From the NCBI RefSeq assembly GCF_003130585.1, contig NZ_QFKX01000001.1:434001-498000 (forward strand): 64,000 bases of DNA, written 5' to 3'. The notes under the pieces were generated by a model that ran no database searches, was not told the origin of the DNA, and worked only from the letters and a program-made list of their open reading frames with translations. The DNA is from Brachybacterium endophyticum. Its GTDB lineage: Bacteria > Actinomycetota > Actinomycetes > Actinomycetales > Dermabacteraceae. The first letter of the stretch is position 1, and each line of letters starts with the position of its first letter. A program made the position numbers and the translations under genes. Shown piece after piece: positions 17,982 through 29,721 of this stretch.

Positions 17982-18704
17982 ATGACGACACCTAACGTGC
18001 CCGGAGTGCTTGCGGAGCGGCTCAAGGAAGAGCTGCCCGCACAGCAGGCCTTCCGGTGGGCCCGAGACCTTTGGAAGCCAGTTGTGCATGACGTTCCTGA
18101 TGCAGTGGAGATTGTGGAGCGACTTCCCGAGCACCTAGACAGGCAGGCCGTGCGCGACGTAGTCCAAGACTCTCTCACTCACGAGAGCGTATTGGGTGCT
18201 CTCGTTGCGGTTCTGATCTGGGGCGGCCCGAGTGCTCGTCGAGCTTTCTGGGCACGCTCGATCCTTACTGGTGTGGGGAGGCGCGGCAACTGCGACGCTA
18301 GGGTGGACGAATCGATCAGGGAGCGACTAATCGAAGGCGCGGGCCGCGTTCGAAAAAATGGAGCCGCCGAAGGATTCCGGTTCATGCGTAATGAGGGTCG
18401 TGTCAAGTATCTTGGCGGGGCGTATTTCACGAAGTGGCTAGCTTTCACCTCGATGGTGGGACGTATCGACGGGCCGGAAGTCGCGCCCATCCTCGACAAG
18501 CGTGTTCGGGACTGGATCGCAAACCAGACCGCAAGCGACACCCGTATCAGTCTGTCTACCTCTTCCAGCTCGGACTATGAGCGATATCTGCAACTGCTGG
18601 ACGCCTGGGGAGCCCCTTTCGACAGAACCAGGACACAGACTGAGTTGGCGATCTTCGACCTCACCAGGGACAGGCCTGCGCAGGGGAAGAGTCGAGGAGC
18701 ATGA
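17982..18704 (+). CDS. OGG-fold (8-oxoguanine glycosylase-like) protein
   Basis: The protein has 240 residues. The block LVAVLIWGG, GRRGNCDARV, then VKYLGGAYFTKWLAF followed by APILDKRVRDWI matches what I recall of the OGG-fold family found in bacterial defence neighbourhoods. K151 and D172 are 21 residues apart, close to the Lys-Asp catalytic spacing of OGG1. True base excision has not been shown for this family to my knowledge. The final TGA overlaps an ATG (18701-18704), but the frame beyond it stops after 21 codons, so the partner gene that once followed seems lost. Confidence 0.65.
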   Translation: MTTPNVPGVLAERLKEELPAQQAFRWARDLWKPVVHDVPDAVEIVERLPEHLDRQAVRDVVQDSLTHESVLGALVAVLIWGGPSARRAFWARSILTGVGRRGNCDARVDESIRERLIEGAGRVRKNGAAEGFRFMRNEGRVKYLGGAYFTKWLAFTSMVGRIDGPEVAPILDKRVRDWIANQTASDTRISLSTSSSSDYERYLQLLDAWGAPFDRTRTQTELAIFDLTRDRPAQGKSRGA

Positions 18705-18933
18705 ATCCAAGCAGCACGATGGATCCAGGCTCGACCGTAAAGCAGAGCAAGTCGCTAATACCGTAGTGCAGTTCTTCGCGCGCCAGCCCCAGTCCCACTG
18801 CGTTCAGCCACGGACGACGCGTCCTGGACGCTGGCGAAGACATCAGGAGCACAGTGCTTGCGGAACGTGGTGTTGATTCGCGCATGTCACCAGTTGGCTT
18901 GCCCGCGAGAAGCGCCCGCGTACCAGCAGGCGT
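18705..18933 (+). other. Probable gene remnant at the edge of the defence island
   Basis: An ATG overlapping the OGG-fold stop opens only 21 codons. Another frame reads RKAEQVANTVVQFFARQPQ without a start. The stretch looks like a decayed partner gene but is too short to classify. It abuts the 3' end of the converging YitT-like gene, so it is probably the island's right boundary. Confidence 0.3.
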
Positions 18934-19614
18934 TCACGCCCGATACCGCCCCGGCCGATGGTTCAGCGCCAGCACCACGTTCAACACCACCCCACCCAGC
19001 GCCGACAGCAACACCCGCGGCACGTCGAGCACCAGCAGCGACAGCAGGATCACGGTGACGTCCATGGCCATCTGCACGTAGCCGGCGCGCAGTCTTGCGC
19101 GCTCCTGCAGGATCAGGGCCAGGATGTTGAAGCCGCCCAGGCTGGCGTTGTGCCGGAAGATGATCAGCAGTCCCACACCCACCAGCAGGTTGCCGCCGAT
19201 CACCGCGTACAGCAGCGGCACGTCATGGACCGGCAGGAAGAGTGGGTGGATCAGGCTGAACACGGAGATCAGGCCCACGCAGATCGCCGTCTTCACCGTG
19301 AACACCCAGCCCTTCTTCCACAGCGCGAGCACGAAGAACGGCAGGTTCACCACGGCGAACAGCACCGCGAACGGCGTGGGCAGGGCGTGGGTGAGCAGCA
19401 GCGCCAGACCAGCCGTGCCGCCGGTGACGGCTCCCGCGCTCTGCAGCAGGTAGAGCCCGAGCGAGGCGAGGAAGGTGCCGGTGAGCGCGCCGAGCACGTC
19501 CTCGGTGGGGCGGTGGGGGATGACCGCGTCGATCGGCGGCGGGCCCTCGACGGGAAGGGCAGACTGCGCGTTGTGCGGTGTTGGGAACCCAGGCAGGGTG
19601 GGGCGAAAGGGCAT
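18934..19614 (-). CDS. YitT family integral membrane protein
   Basis: The protein has 226 residues with about six hydrophobic segments after a 40-residue cytosolic N-terminus. Family features include TFLASLGLYLLQSAGAVTGG, HNASLGGFNILALILQ and a short C-terminal tail. YitT proteins are conserved membrane proteins without an agreed transport substrate. The usual C-terminal DUF2179 domain is absent, so this is a short form. It converges on the defence island and diverges from the SWIM-domain gene. Confidence 0.85.
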   Translation of the reverse strand: MPFRPTLPGFPTPHNAQSALPVEGPPPIDAVIPHRPTEDVLGALTGTFLASLGLYLLQSAGAVTGGTAGLALLLTHALPTPFAVLFAVVNLPFFVLALWKKGWVFTVKTAICVGLISVFSLIHPLFLPVHDVPLLYAVIGGNLLVGVGLLIIFRHNASLGGFNILALILQERARLRAGYVQMAMDVTVILLSLLVLDVPRVLLSALGGVVLNVVLALNHRPGRYRA

Positions 19615-19853
19615 GTGGACACCTTAAGTGGGTGAACCGGAGGGTCGACTCGCACCGAGCCGTGCGGTTGCCCAGGCGAAAGCGCTCAATCGCCAACGGC
19701 GGTCAAGATCAGTTTGCGTAGTAGCCACGATTGGCTTCACATCCGATCGCAGAGAGCGAAGACGGGCTTAGGAAGTCGAAACCCCAAGCGGTTGCGGAGA
19801 AGGCCGCAAGATTCAGGAAGTCAAATGTCCGTCCCCGCGCAGACACTGCCTCC

Positions 19854-21269
19854 ATGGAGACATCGTTCGCGTTGGACCTGCTGGGCCGGTCCGCGAGCCC
19901 GGCCGTCGTACTTGCCGGCGCCGACCAGATCGATCGTGTGACCGATGTTCTCACCGGCGACGACGGAACCACGGAAGCGCTTGTCCACGGGGAACCCGCG
20001 CACGTCGTGACCTGGGTCGAGGAGCAGCCGCTGACATCCGCTTCTTGCACCTGTGGACAAGCCACGAACGACCGGCTCTGCGCTCACGCGATCGCCGCCC
20101 GGTTGCAGTCCCTGGGCCTCGCCAACGATCTGGACGCCGCGATGATGGCGCGCTGGCTAAGCCGCATCGCTGCCCTCGAAGCCCTGTCGCAAGGCTGGAA
20201 GGGCCTGGCTGATTTCCTCCTCGCATCAGAAGCGGCGGACGAGCCCGCAGCGACGCAGACGGTCCTGCGCGACGTCGTCACGGTGGATGGCGGGATCAAC
20301 GTTGCTCGCGCGCTCGTCGGCAGAGCAAGCGAGGACCAGCTGAGTTCCTTCTTGGTGGCGCTCGCTGAGGCTCATGGGATCGATGGCCTCACCACCCTCA
20401 ACGCGGTCGGGATAGTGGCGGCCGAAGAGCTCGTCGCGCACTTATGGCGACCGCTCGACGATCGGGCGCCCGAGGCGAACGCCGCGGCGCTACTGCGGGT
20501 CATCGGATCCGTCCGCCACACGGTGACCGGAGACGAGGATCGACGGAGCCTGTCGTGGTCACTTCTGCTTGCGTGCTCAGCTGTCGGCGGACTGGTTGCT
20601 GGAGGTCATGTGGCCCCGGGGGCAGCCGCCGAGGTCATCCTGCGAACAGAGCTCGATTCGGGCGACGCCACGTATCCGTGGATCGCCCTCATGATGGATC
20701 GACTGGGTGACGGTGCGCCCGCCGTCGCGGCAAAGATGCGCGTTCTGCTGCAGGACCAGGACTCCGCCCTGCCGGGAGCGCTCCCGGCCGAGCGGGTGGC
20801 CCGGCTGCGAGCCGAGATCGCTCTCGCGATTGGGGACGTACCGGGGCTGGTAGATGCTCTGACGAGCTGGCCGGGAGCGCCCTACGGCGAGTACCTGACG
20901 AGACTGCCCCGGTCGTGGTCACTACGTCCGCATCTCGATGTGTTGGAGGCGGCGCGATCCACAGGACGCGTGCGCTGGGCTCCCGGCTGGCCACAGCACA
21001 ATCCTCACGACAGCGATGGCCCGCGTCTGATCCATCTCGTGCACGACCTTCTGCCGCACCACCCGATGTGGGGCGACGTCGCCATCGGGGACCTGGTCGT
21101 CACTCTGGCGAGGCTCGGTGACCCCGACAAAGCGACGGACGCTCTCCGCCAACATGCCCTACGTCTTCCGGACCAGACGCATCGCCACGAGTTCATCCGC
21201 ATCTGGAACCAGGCGAGCCTAGGAGATGAGGGGGAGGAAATGGCCGACGAGATCTTCGGATCCGACTGA
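19854..21269 (+). CDS. SWIM zinc-finger domain protein
   Basis: The protein has 471 residues from the ATG at 19854 (METSFALDLLG); an in-frame TTG at 19731 would add 41 residues, and neither start has a clear ribosome binding site. Early in the protein, SCTCGQATNDRLCAHAIAARL gives the C-x-C-x(n)-C-x-H SWIM ligand set, which binds zinc and mediates DNA or protein contacts. The rest is Ala/Leu-rich and probably helical-repeat-like, with no motif I recognise. In many genomes SWIM proteins sit beside a helicase or AAA ATPase; none is adjacent here. Confidence 0.8.
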   Translation: METSFALDLLGRSASPAVVLAGADQIDRVTDVLTGDDGTTEALVHGEPAHVVTWVEEQPLTSASCTCGQATNDRLCAHAIAARLQSLGLANDLDAAMMARWLSRIAALEALSQGWKGLADFLLASEAADEPAATQTVLRDVVTVDGGINVARALVGRASEDQLSSFLVALAEAHGIDGLTTLNAVGIVAAEELVAHLWRPLDDRAPEANAAALLRVIGSVRHTVTGDEDRRSLSWSLLLACSAVGGLVAGGHVAPGAAAEVILRTELDSGDATYPWIALMMDRLGDGAPAVAAKMRVLLQDQDSALPGALPAERVARLRAEIALAIGDVPGLVDALTSWPGAPYGEYLTRLPRSWSLRPHLDVLEAARSTGRVRWAPGWPQHNPHDSDGPRLIHLVHDLLPHHPMWGDVAIGDLVVTLARLGDPDKATDALRQHALRLPDQTHRHEFIRIWNQASLGDEGEEMADEIFGSD

Positions 21270-21310
21270 CCAGCGTCGACGACACCAGCAACAACGGCAC
21301 GCGAGGCCGC

Positions 21311-21348
21311 CGGGCGCCGACGAGCCTCAGCCAGCTCGTCGGCGCCCG
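21311..21348. terminator. Bidirectional hairpin terminator
   Basis: A perfect 15-bp inverted repeat (CGGGCGCCGACGAGC and its complement) with an 8-base loop lies between the ends of two convergent genes, the SWIM protein and the GH1 glycosidase. There is no T-tract on either side, as is common in actinobacteria. Confidence 0.7.
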
Positions 21349-21371
21349 CCCCCTCACCTCACCCCCTCACC

Positions 21372-24692
<3,321 letters not shown>

Positions 24693-24696
<4 letters not shown>

Positions 24697-25091
24697 GGCG
24701 CCACCGGGGCTTCCGCGTCGCTGGTGTCGCGGGCCTCGCGGGCCTCGCTGCCGTCGTCGGCGGTGCCCGCGTCGTCGGCGTCGCTGAACGCCTCGAGCAG
24801 GTGCTCGAGCGCCGCATCGCCGTCGAGGGCGGCGTAGTAGTCCGGGCGCATGAGGACGACGGCGACGTCGGCCTCGCCGATCACGTCGTCGATCTCCTCG
24901 AAGAGGTAGCCCAGGTGAGGGCCGATCATGAGCGCGTCGATCTCCGACACGTAGTTCTCGATCTCGCTCTCGCCGCGGGCGAACGCCTCGATGTCGAGGT
25001 CGCGCTTCGCTGCGGCCTTGCGGATGTTGCTCGCCATGAATCCGCTGCTCGCTCCCGAGCCGCAGACGAGCATCACGCGAAGATCAGCCAT
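24693..25091 (-). CDS. PTS lactose/cellobiose-family EIIB
   Basis: The protein has 132 residues from the ATG at 25091, which follows GAAGGAGAAGG. The start of the domain reads MADLRVMLVCGSGASSGFMA; the Cys in VCGSGASS is the phosphorylated residue that hands phosphate to the sugar. LMIGPHLGYLFEEI and VVLMRPDYYAALDG complete the fold. The last 30 residues are acidic and probably disordered. It is the first structural gene of the PTS operon and ends overlapping EIIC. Confidence 0.92.
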
Positions 25092-25193
25092 GGTCCTTCT
25101 CCTTCGGACACGTCTCTGTGTGGGGTGATCCCATCCTCGAGGCCGGCCGATCGCAGGCGCCAGGCAGGGTTCGTGCCGCACCCCCGGCAGAAC

Positions 25194-27143
25194 TCAGTCC
25201 AGCATCCGCAGCAGCCGCGCCAGGAACGCCTCGAAGTCGGTGCCGCGCTCGGCGAGGGCCAGCACGTTCTCGGCCTCGGAGAGCACCTCGATGAGCAGGT
25301 CGAGGACCTCGCGGAACGCCTCCAGGCCGTCGGGGGCGATGGAGAACAGCAGCATCAGCCGCACCGGTGTCCCGGACCAGTCGATGTCGTTCTCGGTGGT
25401 GAGCACGCAGATGCTCGTGCGGTGGGCGTCGTGGTGCAGCGAGTGGGGGATCGCGAAGCGACCGGGGAAGGCGGTGCTCGAGCGGGCGTCGCGCTCGATG
25501 ACGTCGTCGGCGAAGGTGTCGGGCACCGCGCCCTGCTCCGTCATTGCCTGCGCGGCCCGGCGGATCGCGTCCTGGCCCGAGGGCAGCTCATCGACGTGCA
25601 GGAACAGTGCGGGGTCGAGCAGTCGCACCAGGCGGGCGCGGGCGCGGTCGCGGCGCTGCCGGTTCCGCTCGGCGTGGATCCCGCGCTGGACGGCCTGTAG
25701 GTCCTGGTCGGTCAGCAGCGGGGAGATCCGGATGACGGGGGCGCTGGTCAGCTCCGGCAGGGGCACGGTGCTGACCACGAGGTCGGAGGTGATGCTGCCC
25801 AGGTGCGCGGCGTCCTGTTCGCGGTGCTCGATCACGGCCGAACGGTCGAGCGTCCCGGCGAGACGGTCGGCCAGGGCGCTGGTGACGCGCCCGTAGCGCG
25901 GGGCGACCAGCGTGATCGTCACCCGTGGTCCGCTCTCGAGCTGGAAGCGGAACTCGGTGCCCAGGTGCAGGCTCAGCAGCTCGATCTCGCCGTCGGTAAA
26001 GCGCTGGCCGGTGAGCGCTTCGAGGTGGTGGACGAAGTGCACGGTGATCTCGTGGACCATCGGCAGGCTGCGCTGGAAGTCGTGCCCGAAGGAGGACTCG
26101 ATCTGCCGGCCGGCGCGGGCACGTTCGAGCATGAGGCGGGTGTGGCGGGCGAGTGCTTCGCGGGTCGCATCGGCGCCCCAGCGCAGCCCGAACGCCGAGC
26201 TCACCGCCTCCAGGACACGATCGAACTCGGCCAGGAATGCGTCGTCGGCGCCGCCCTGGGCGAGGCGCTCGCCGGAGTGGCCCGCGCCCGTCGAGAGCGC
26301 CTGCAGGAGCACGCCGTGATCCGCGGGCGGCAGGGGAACGCCGGTCGCCTCGTGGATACCGCTCGCGATCCGGGCGACGAGCGGATCCTCGGCGCTCGCC
26401 GACGTGCCCGTGGCCTCGGGAACCGCCGACGAGGATGGTTCCGCGCGCTCCCGTTCGACGGTCACCACGAGGTGCAGCAGCAGGTCTGCCAGCAGGTACG
26501 GGTTCAGCTCGAGCCCCTGCTCGCGCAGAGGGCCGGTGACGGCTGAGTGCAGGCGGCCCAGCAGACCGTCGGGTTCCGCGCGGACCGCGCCGAGCACGTC
26601 GGCCGGGGCGCCGTCCTCGCGGCTGAACAGCAGTGAGCGCATCAGCCGGCGCTTCTCCCGCTCCCCGCCGACGATCTGCACGAGGTCGCCGCGCCGGCGG
26701 AAGGTCAGGTCGTGCCCGCGCAGGATCGCGCGGGCCTTGGAGAGGTCCGCCGCGAGGGTGGAGTCGCTGACGTGCAGGGACTCGGCCAGCTCGTACACGT
26801 CGGTCCACTCGGCGCCGATGATCGTGCGCAGCACTTCGTCCAGCCGCGCCTGCGGGCCCGACGAGGGCCCCTCCCGCGGGGCAGGCGGGGTCGGGTCACC
26901 CGGGGCGGTCGCGGCGAGGCGGTAGCCCTGCCCGTCGGAGAGGATCAGCGGCTGCGACGCGGCGGCGTTCAGGCGGGCGACGTCGTCGCGGATGGTGCGG
27001 GGCGCGGCGCCGAGAGCGGCGGAGATCCGGCGCGTGGGCACGGGGCCGTCGGCGCGGCGGAGCAGGTCGAGCAGCGCGCGTTCGCGGCGTTCGCGGGTGG
27101 CGGCGATGGCGGTCTCCTTCGGCCTCGAAGGGGAGACGGGCAC
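25194..27143 (-). CDS. BglG-family PRD transcriptional regulator/activator
   Basis: The protein has 649 residues from the GTG at 27143; a GTG at 27212 would add 23. Domain order: an N-terminal helix-turn-helix (ALLDLLRRADGPVPTRRISAALG), a second wing-HTH, two PTS-regulation domains (about residues 190-420), an EIIB-like domain lacking the catalytic Cys (TLVAPRYGRVTSALADRL), and an EIIA-type domain with the phospho-His in RFAIPHSLHHD. Such proteins activate PTS operons when phosphorylated by HPr and not held off by EIIB. It lies 102 bases upstream of EIIB on the same strand and should control this operon. Confidence 0.88.
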   Translation of the reverse strand: MPVSPSRPKETAIAATRERRERALLDLLRRADGPVPTRRISAALGAAPRTIRDDVARLNAAASQPLILSDGQGYRLAATAPGDPTPPAPREGPSSGPQARLDEVLRTIIGAEWTDVYELAESLHVSDSTLAADLSKARAILRGHDLTFRRRGDLVQIVGGEREKRRLMRSLLFSREDGAPADVLGAVRAEPDGLLGRLHSAVTGPLREQGLELNPYLLADLLLHLVVTVERERAEPSSSAVPEATGTSASAEDPLVARIASGIHEATGVPLPPADHGVLLQALSTGAGHSGERLAQGGADDAFLAEFDRVLEAVSSAFGLRWGADATREALARHTRLMLERARAGRQIESSFGHDFQRSLPMVHEITVHFVHHLEALTGQRFTDGEIELLSLHLGTEFRFQLESGPRVTITLVAPRYGRVTSALADRLAGTLDRSAVIEHREQDAAHLGSITSDLVVSTVPLPELTSAPVIRISPLLTDQDLQAVQRGIHAERNRQRRDRARARLVRLLDPALFLHVDELPSGQDAIRRAAQAMTEQGAVPDTFADDVIERDARSSTAFPGRFAIPHSLHHDAHRTSICVLTTENDIDWSGTPVRLMLLFSIAPDGLEAFREVLDLLIEVLSEAENVLALAERGTDFEAFLARLLRMLD

Positions 27144-27180
27144 GAGCCGGTGGCTCGGCGGACAGAGCCGGTGGCTCGTG
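27144..27180. promoter_or_regulatory. Twin copies of a short inverted repeat before the PRD regulator
   Basis: GAGCCGGTGGCTCG occurs twice, 23 bases apart, and each copy is itself a short inverted repeat (GAGCC-N3-GGCTC). If the regulator starts at 27143, both copies lie just upstream and could be an operator pair. If it starts at 27212, they encode a repeated SHRL and mean little. Confidence 0.3.
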
Positions 27181-27297
27181 GGAGAGCGTAGGCCAGCGGG
27201 CCCGCCGCCCACCCGCTGTGGCCACCGTGCTGTCCGAGGTCCCGGAGACTCGCCGAGAGACGGCGTCGAAGCGAGCGGGGAGACTGCTCGGGACGCC

Positions 27298-28593
27298 TCA
27301 GAAGAACGTCTCGACCGCCTCGATCACGGTCCCGCCCTCGTCGACCACCGGCACCAGACGCCACTTGTCGAAGGCGGTGCACGGGTGGGAGAGCCCCAGC
27401 CGCACCACCTGGCCGATCGTCACGGGCGCCTCACCTGCTCCGGCATCCCAGCGCAGGAAGGTGTGCTGGTCGTTCAGCGCCGTCACCTCGAGGGCACCCG
27501 GCTCGACGTCTCGCTCCGTGCTGCCGAGGGAGTCCGCGACCGCGGTGACGATCGGCAGTCCCTCGTCGAAGGGCACGTCCCGCTTGCCCGCATCCAGCAG
27601 CGCGAGCCCGGGTTCCGGCCGGGAGACCACACGGGCATAGGCCGACATCGCGGGCCGCAGTGCCTCGGAGTCCTCGACGCCGCGGGTCGCGTCCAGCGGA
27701 GAGATGCCGCGGTAGAAGCCGCTGTCGTGGACGATGTACGCGCCCGAGCGCAGGATCGCCCGGGTGTCGGGGATGCCTGCGATCGCGTCGGCCACCAGGT
27801 CGAAGTAGGCGCTCCCGCCTGCGGTGATCCACGGGGTCCCGCTGACCAGCGGGCGCACCCGCTCCACGAGCGCGGCGAGGCGCCGGCAGTAGGTGCCGAC
27901 GCTCTTCAGCGCCTCGGGGCTGCGGTCATGGCCCAGCGCCCCTTCGTAGCCGCCGACGCCCCGCAGCTCGAGCGCGGTGGAATCCGCGACGCGTTCGGCG
28001 ATCGCGACCGCCTCGTCCTCGGTGCGGGCGCCGGTGCGTCCGCCGTCGGCGCCGAGCTCGACGAGCACGCCGAGCCGGGAGTCGACGCCGTCGAGCGCGC
28101 GTTCCATGAGGTCGATCGCCGCGAGGGAGTCCGCCCAGCACACGAGCTCCTGCTCGGGGTGCTCGGCGAGCCATTCGCCGAGGCGCCGCAGCAGCTGCGG
28201 GTCCAGGCACATGTTCGCGATCTGCACCGTGGGGATGCCCGCGCGCAGTGCCACGTCGGCCTGCCAGCCGGTGGCGACGGTGATGCCGGTGGCCCCGGCG
28301 GCGAGCTGACGGCGCCACAGCGCGGGGGACATGGTCGTCTTGCCGTGCGGCATCAGCTCGAGCCCGCGCTCGCCCGCCCAGGCGGCCAGCGTCGCCAGGT
28401 TGTGCTCCATCGCGGCGTCGTCCAGCACGAACAGCGGCGTCGAGAACGCCGACAGCGGCGCGTGGAGGTCCTGCACGTCGCGGCCGACGAGCTCGGCCGG
28501 GAACGACTTGTCCTGCGTGGTCACTGTGCGGATGGCCGGGGTGGCAGGCGTGGCCGGGGTCGCCGGGGTGGGCGTGGTCATCATGGTCTCCAT
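27298..28593 (-). CDS. PLP-dependent DSD/D-threonine-aldolase-like enzyme (amino acid deaminase)
   Basis: The protein has 431 residues. The N-terminal alanine-racemase-like barrel holds the PLP lysine K85 in MPHGKTTMSP, and the C-terminal D-serine-dehydratase-like domain has the zinc-ligand His and Cys in NDQHTFL and SHPCTAFDKW. Family members deaminate D-serine or hydroxylated D-amino acids, or cleave D-threonine. It is the last gene of a five-gene minus-strand operon, 35 bases after the aldolase. With RidA next door, a dehydratase releasing an enamine is likely. The N-terminus carries a PATPATPATPA repeat. The substrate is not readable; D-glucosaminate is one candidate. Confidence 0.82.
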   Translation of the reverse strand: METMMTTPTPATPATPATPAIRTVTTQDKSFPAELVGRDVQDLHAPLSAFSTPLFVLDDAAMEHNLATLAAWAGERGLELMPHGKTTMSPALWRRQLAAGATGITVATGWQADVALRAGIPTVQIANMCLDPQLLRRLGEWLAEHPEQELVCWADSLAAIDLMERALDGVDSRLGVLVELGADGGRTGARTEDEAVAIAERVADSTALELRGVGGYEGALGHDRSPEALKSVGTYCRRLAALVERVRPLVSGTPWITAGGSAYFDLVADAIAGIPDTRAILRSGAYIVHDSGFYRGISPLDATRGVEDSEALRPAMSAYARVVSRPEPGLALLDAGKRDVPFDEGLPIVTAVADSLGSTERDVEPGALEVTALNDQHTFLRWDAGAGEAPVTIGQVVRLGLSHPCTAFDKWRLVPVVDEGGTVIEAVETFF

Positions 28594-28628
28594 CGTGCCG
28601 GTGTCGTCGTTCGTCGTGGTGGGCGGTG

Positions 28629-29261
28629 TCAGCGCCGAGACCCGGAGCGCTCGAGCACCTCGGCGAGGCGGGGCAGCTCGGCCTCGTCCGCCAGTGCGCT
28701 GCCGACGGCGACCACGTCCGCCCCGCCCTCGAGGTACGTCGCGGCGTTGCGCGCGTTCATGCCTCCGGTCGCCACGAACCGCACGCCGGGGAACGGGCCG
28801 TGCAGGGCGGCGAACCAGTCGGTCCCGAGCACGGAGGCGGGGAAGGCCTTCAGCCAGGTGAGCCCCGCGACCACGGCGCTCTGGACCTCCGAGGCGGTGG
28901 CGACGCCGGGCAGGGAGGCCATGCCCGCCTGCTCGCTCGCGCGGACCACCTCGAGGTCGAGGCCGGGGCTCACGGTGAACGCGGCCCCGGCCGCGGCGGC
29001 GGCGCGCACGCCGTCCGCATCGATGATGGTTCCGGCGCCGACGCTCTTCCCGCGTTCGCGCCCTGCCGCGACGACGACCTCGAGGGCCTCCCTGTCGGCC
29101 GGCTGCTGCAGGGGGATCTCGACGAGGTCGATGCCCAGGTCCCAGGCGGTCCGGGCGAGCTCGAAGCTGCGCTCGGCGCCCATCCCGCGCAGGATCGCCA
29201 TCAGCGGCTGCCCGGCGAAGGCGTCCGTGAACCAGCGGGTGCTGTCGGCGCTCGTTGTCAT
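28629..29261 (-). CDS. KDPG/KHG-type class I aldolase
   Basis: The protein has 210 residues, the usual length for 2-keto-3-deoxy-6-phosphogluconate / 4-hydroxy-2-oxoglutarate aldolases. The Schiff-base lysine is K138 in LTWLKAFPA; the SVGAGTIID and FVATGGMNARN blocks are conserved. The normal EVTLRT segment reads VEIPLQQP here, so this is a subfamily with altered substrate contacts near the phosphate or carboxylate. It would split a 2-keto-3-deoxy acid to pyruvate and an aldehyde. Its first base overlaps the RidA stop, so both are co-translated. Confidence 0.88.
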   Translation of the reverse strand: MTTSADSTRWFTDAFAGQPLMAILRGMGAERSFELARTAWDLGIDLVEIPLQQPADREALEVVVAAGRERGKSVGAGTIIDADGVRAAAAAGAAFTVSPGLDLEVVRASEQAGMASLPGVATASEVQSAVVAGLTWLKAFPASVLGTDWFAALHGPFPGVRFVATGGMNARNAATYLEGGADVVAVGSALADEAELPRLAEVLERSGSRR

Positions 29262-29644
29262 CAGCTGACGCGGGCGACGACGTCGATCTCGACCAGGATG
29301 TTCGCCAGTTGCGAGCCGACCGTGGTGCGCACGGGGTAGGGCTCGGTGAAGAACTCCGCGTAGGCCTCGTTGAACTCGGCGAAGTCGGCGAGATCCGCGA
29401 GGTGAACGGTGGTCTTCAGCACGGCGTCCAGGCCCACGCCGTGCTCGGCGAGGACGGCCTGGACGTTGCGCAGCACCTGTCGGGTCTGCTCGCCCACGGA
29501 CTCGGCCACCGCGTTGTCGTTCGCGCGGTCCTGCGGGCCGAAACCGGCGGTGAACAGCAGGTCGCCGCTGACGATGCCCTGGCTGTAGGGGCCGGCGGGC
29601 TTCGGGGCCTTCTCGGTGGTGATGGCCGTCTTCTGGGTGCTCAT
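29261..29644 (-). CDS. RidA-family enamine/imine deaminase
   Basis: The protein has 127 residues from the ATG at 29644, which follows GAAGGAGAGC. KPAGPYSQGIVSGDLLFTAG and PVRTTVGSQLANILVEIDVVA are the family landmarks, with the substrate-binding Arg in PVRTTV. RidA proteins hydrolyse reactive 2-aminoacrylate-like enamines released by PLP dehydratases. Its place between the deacylase and the aldolase suggests that it serves the PLP enzyme of the same operon. Confidence 0.9.
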   Translation of the reverse strand: MSTQKTAITTEKAPKPAGPYSQGIVSGDLLFTAGFGPQDRANDNAVAESVGEQTRQVLRNVQAVLAEHGVGLDAVLKTTVHLADLADFAEFNEAYAEFFTEPYPVRTTVGSQLANILVEIDVVARVS

Positions 29645-29721
29645 TGCTCTCCTTCGGTGGGTGGGTCGGGGTGGGTGGTTCGGGGTGGGTGATTCGGGCG
29701 GTGGAACGGTCGGGCGGTGGG

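Noticed and set aside
17982-18704. Calling this gene a true 8-oxoguanine DNA glycosylase (ogg).
   Set aside because: The helix-hairpin-helix GPD signature of the enzyme is not complete; only the fold family and the Lys-Asp pair are supported.
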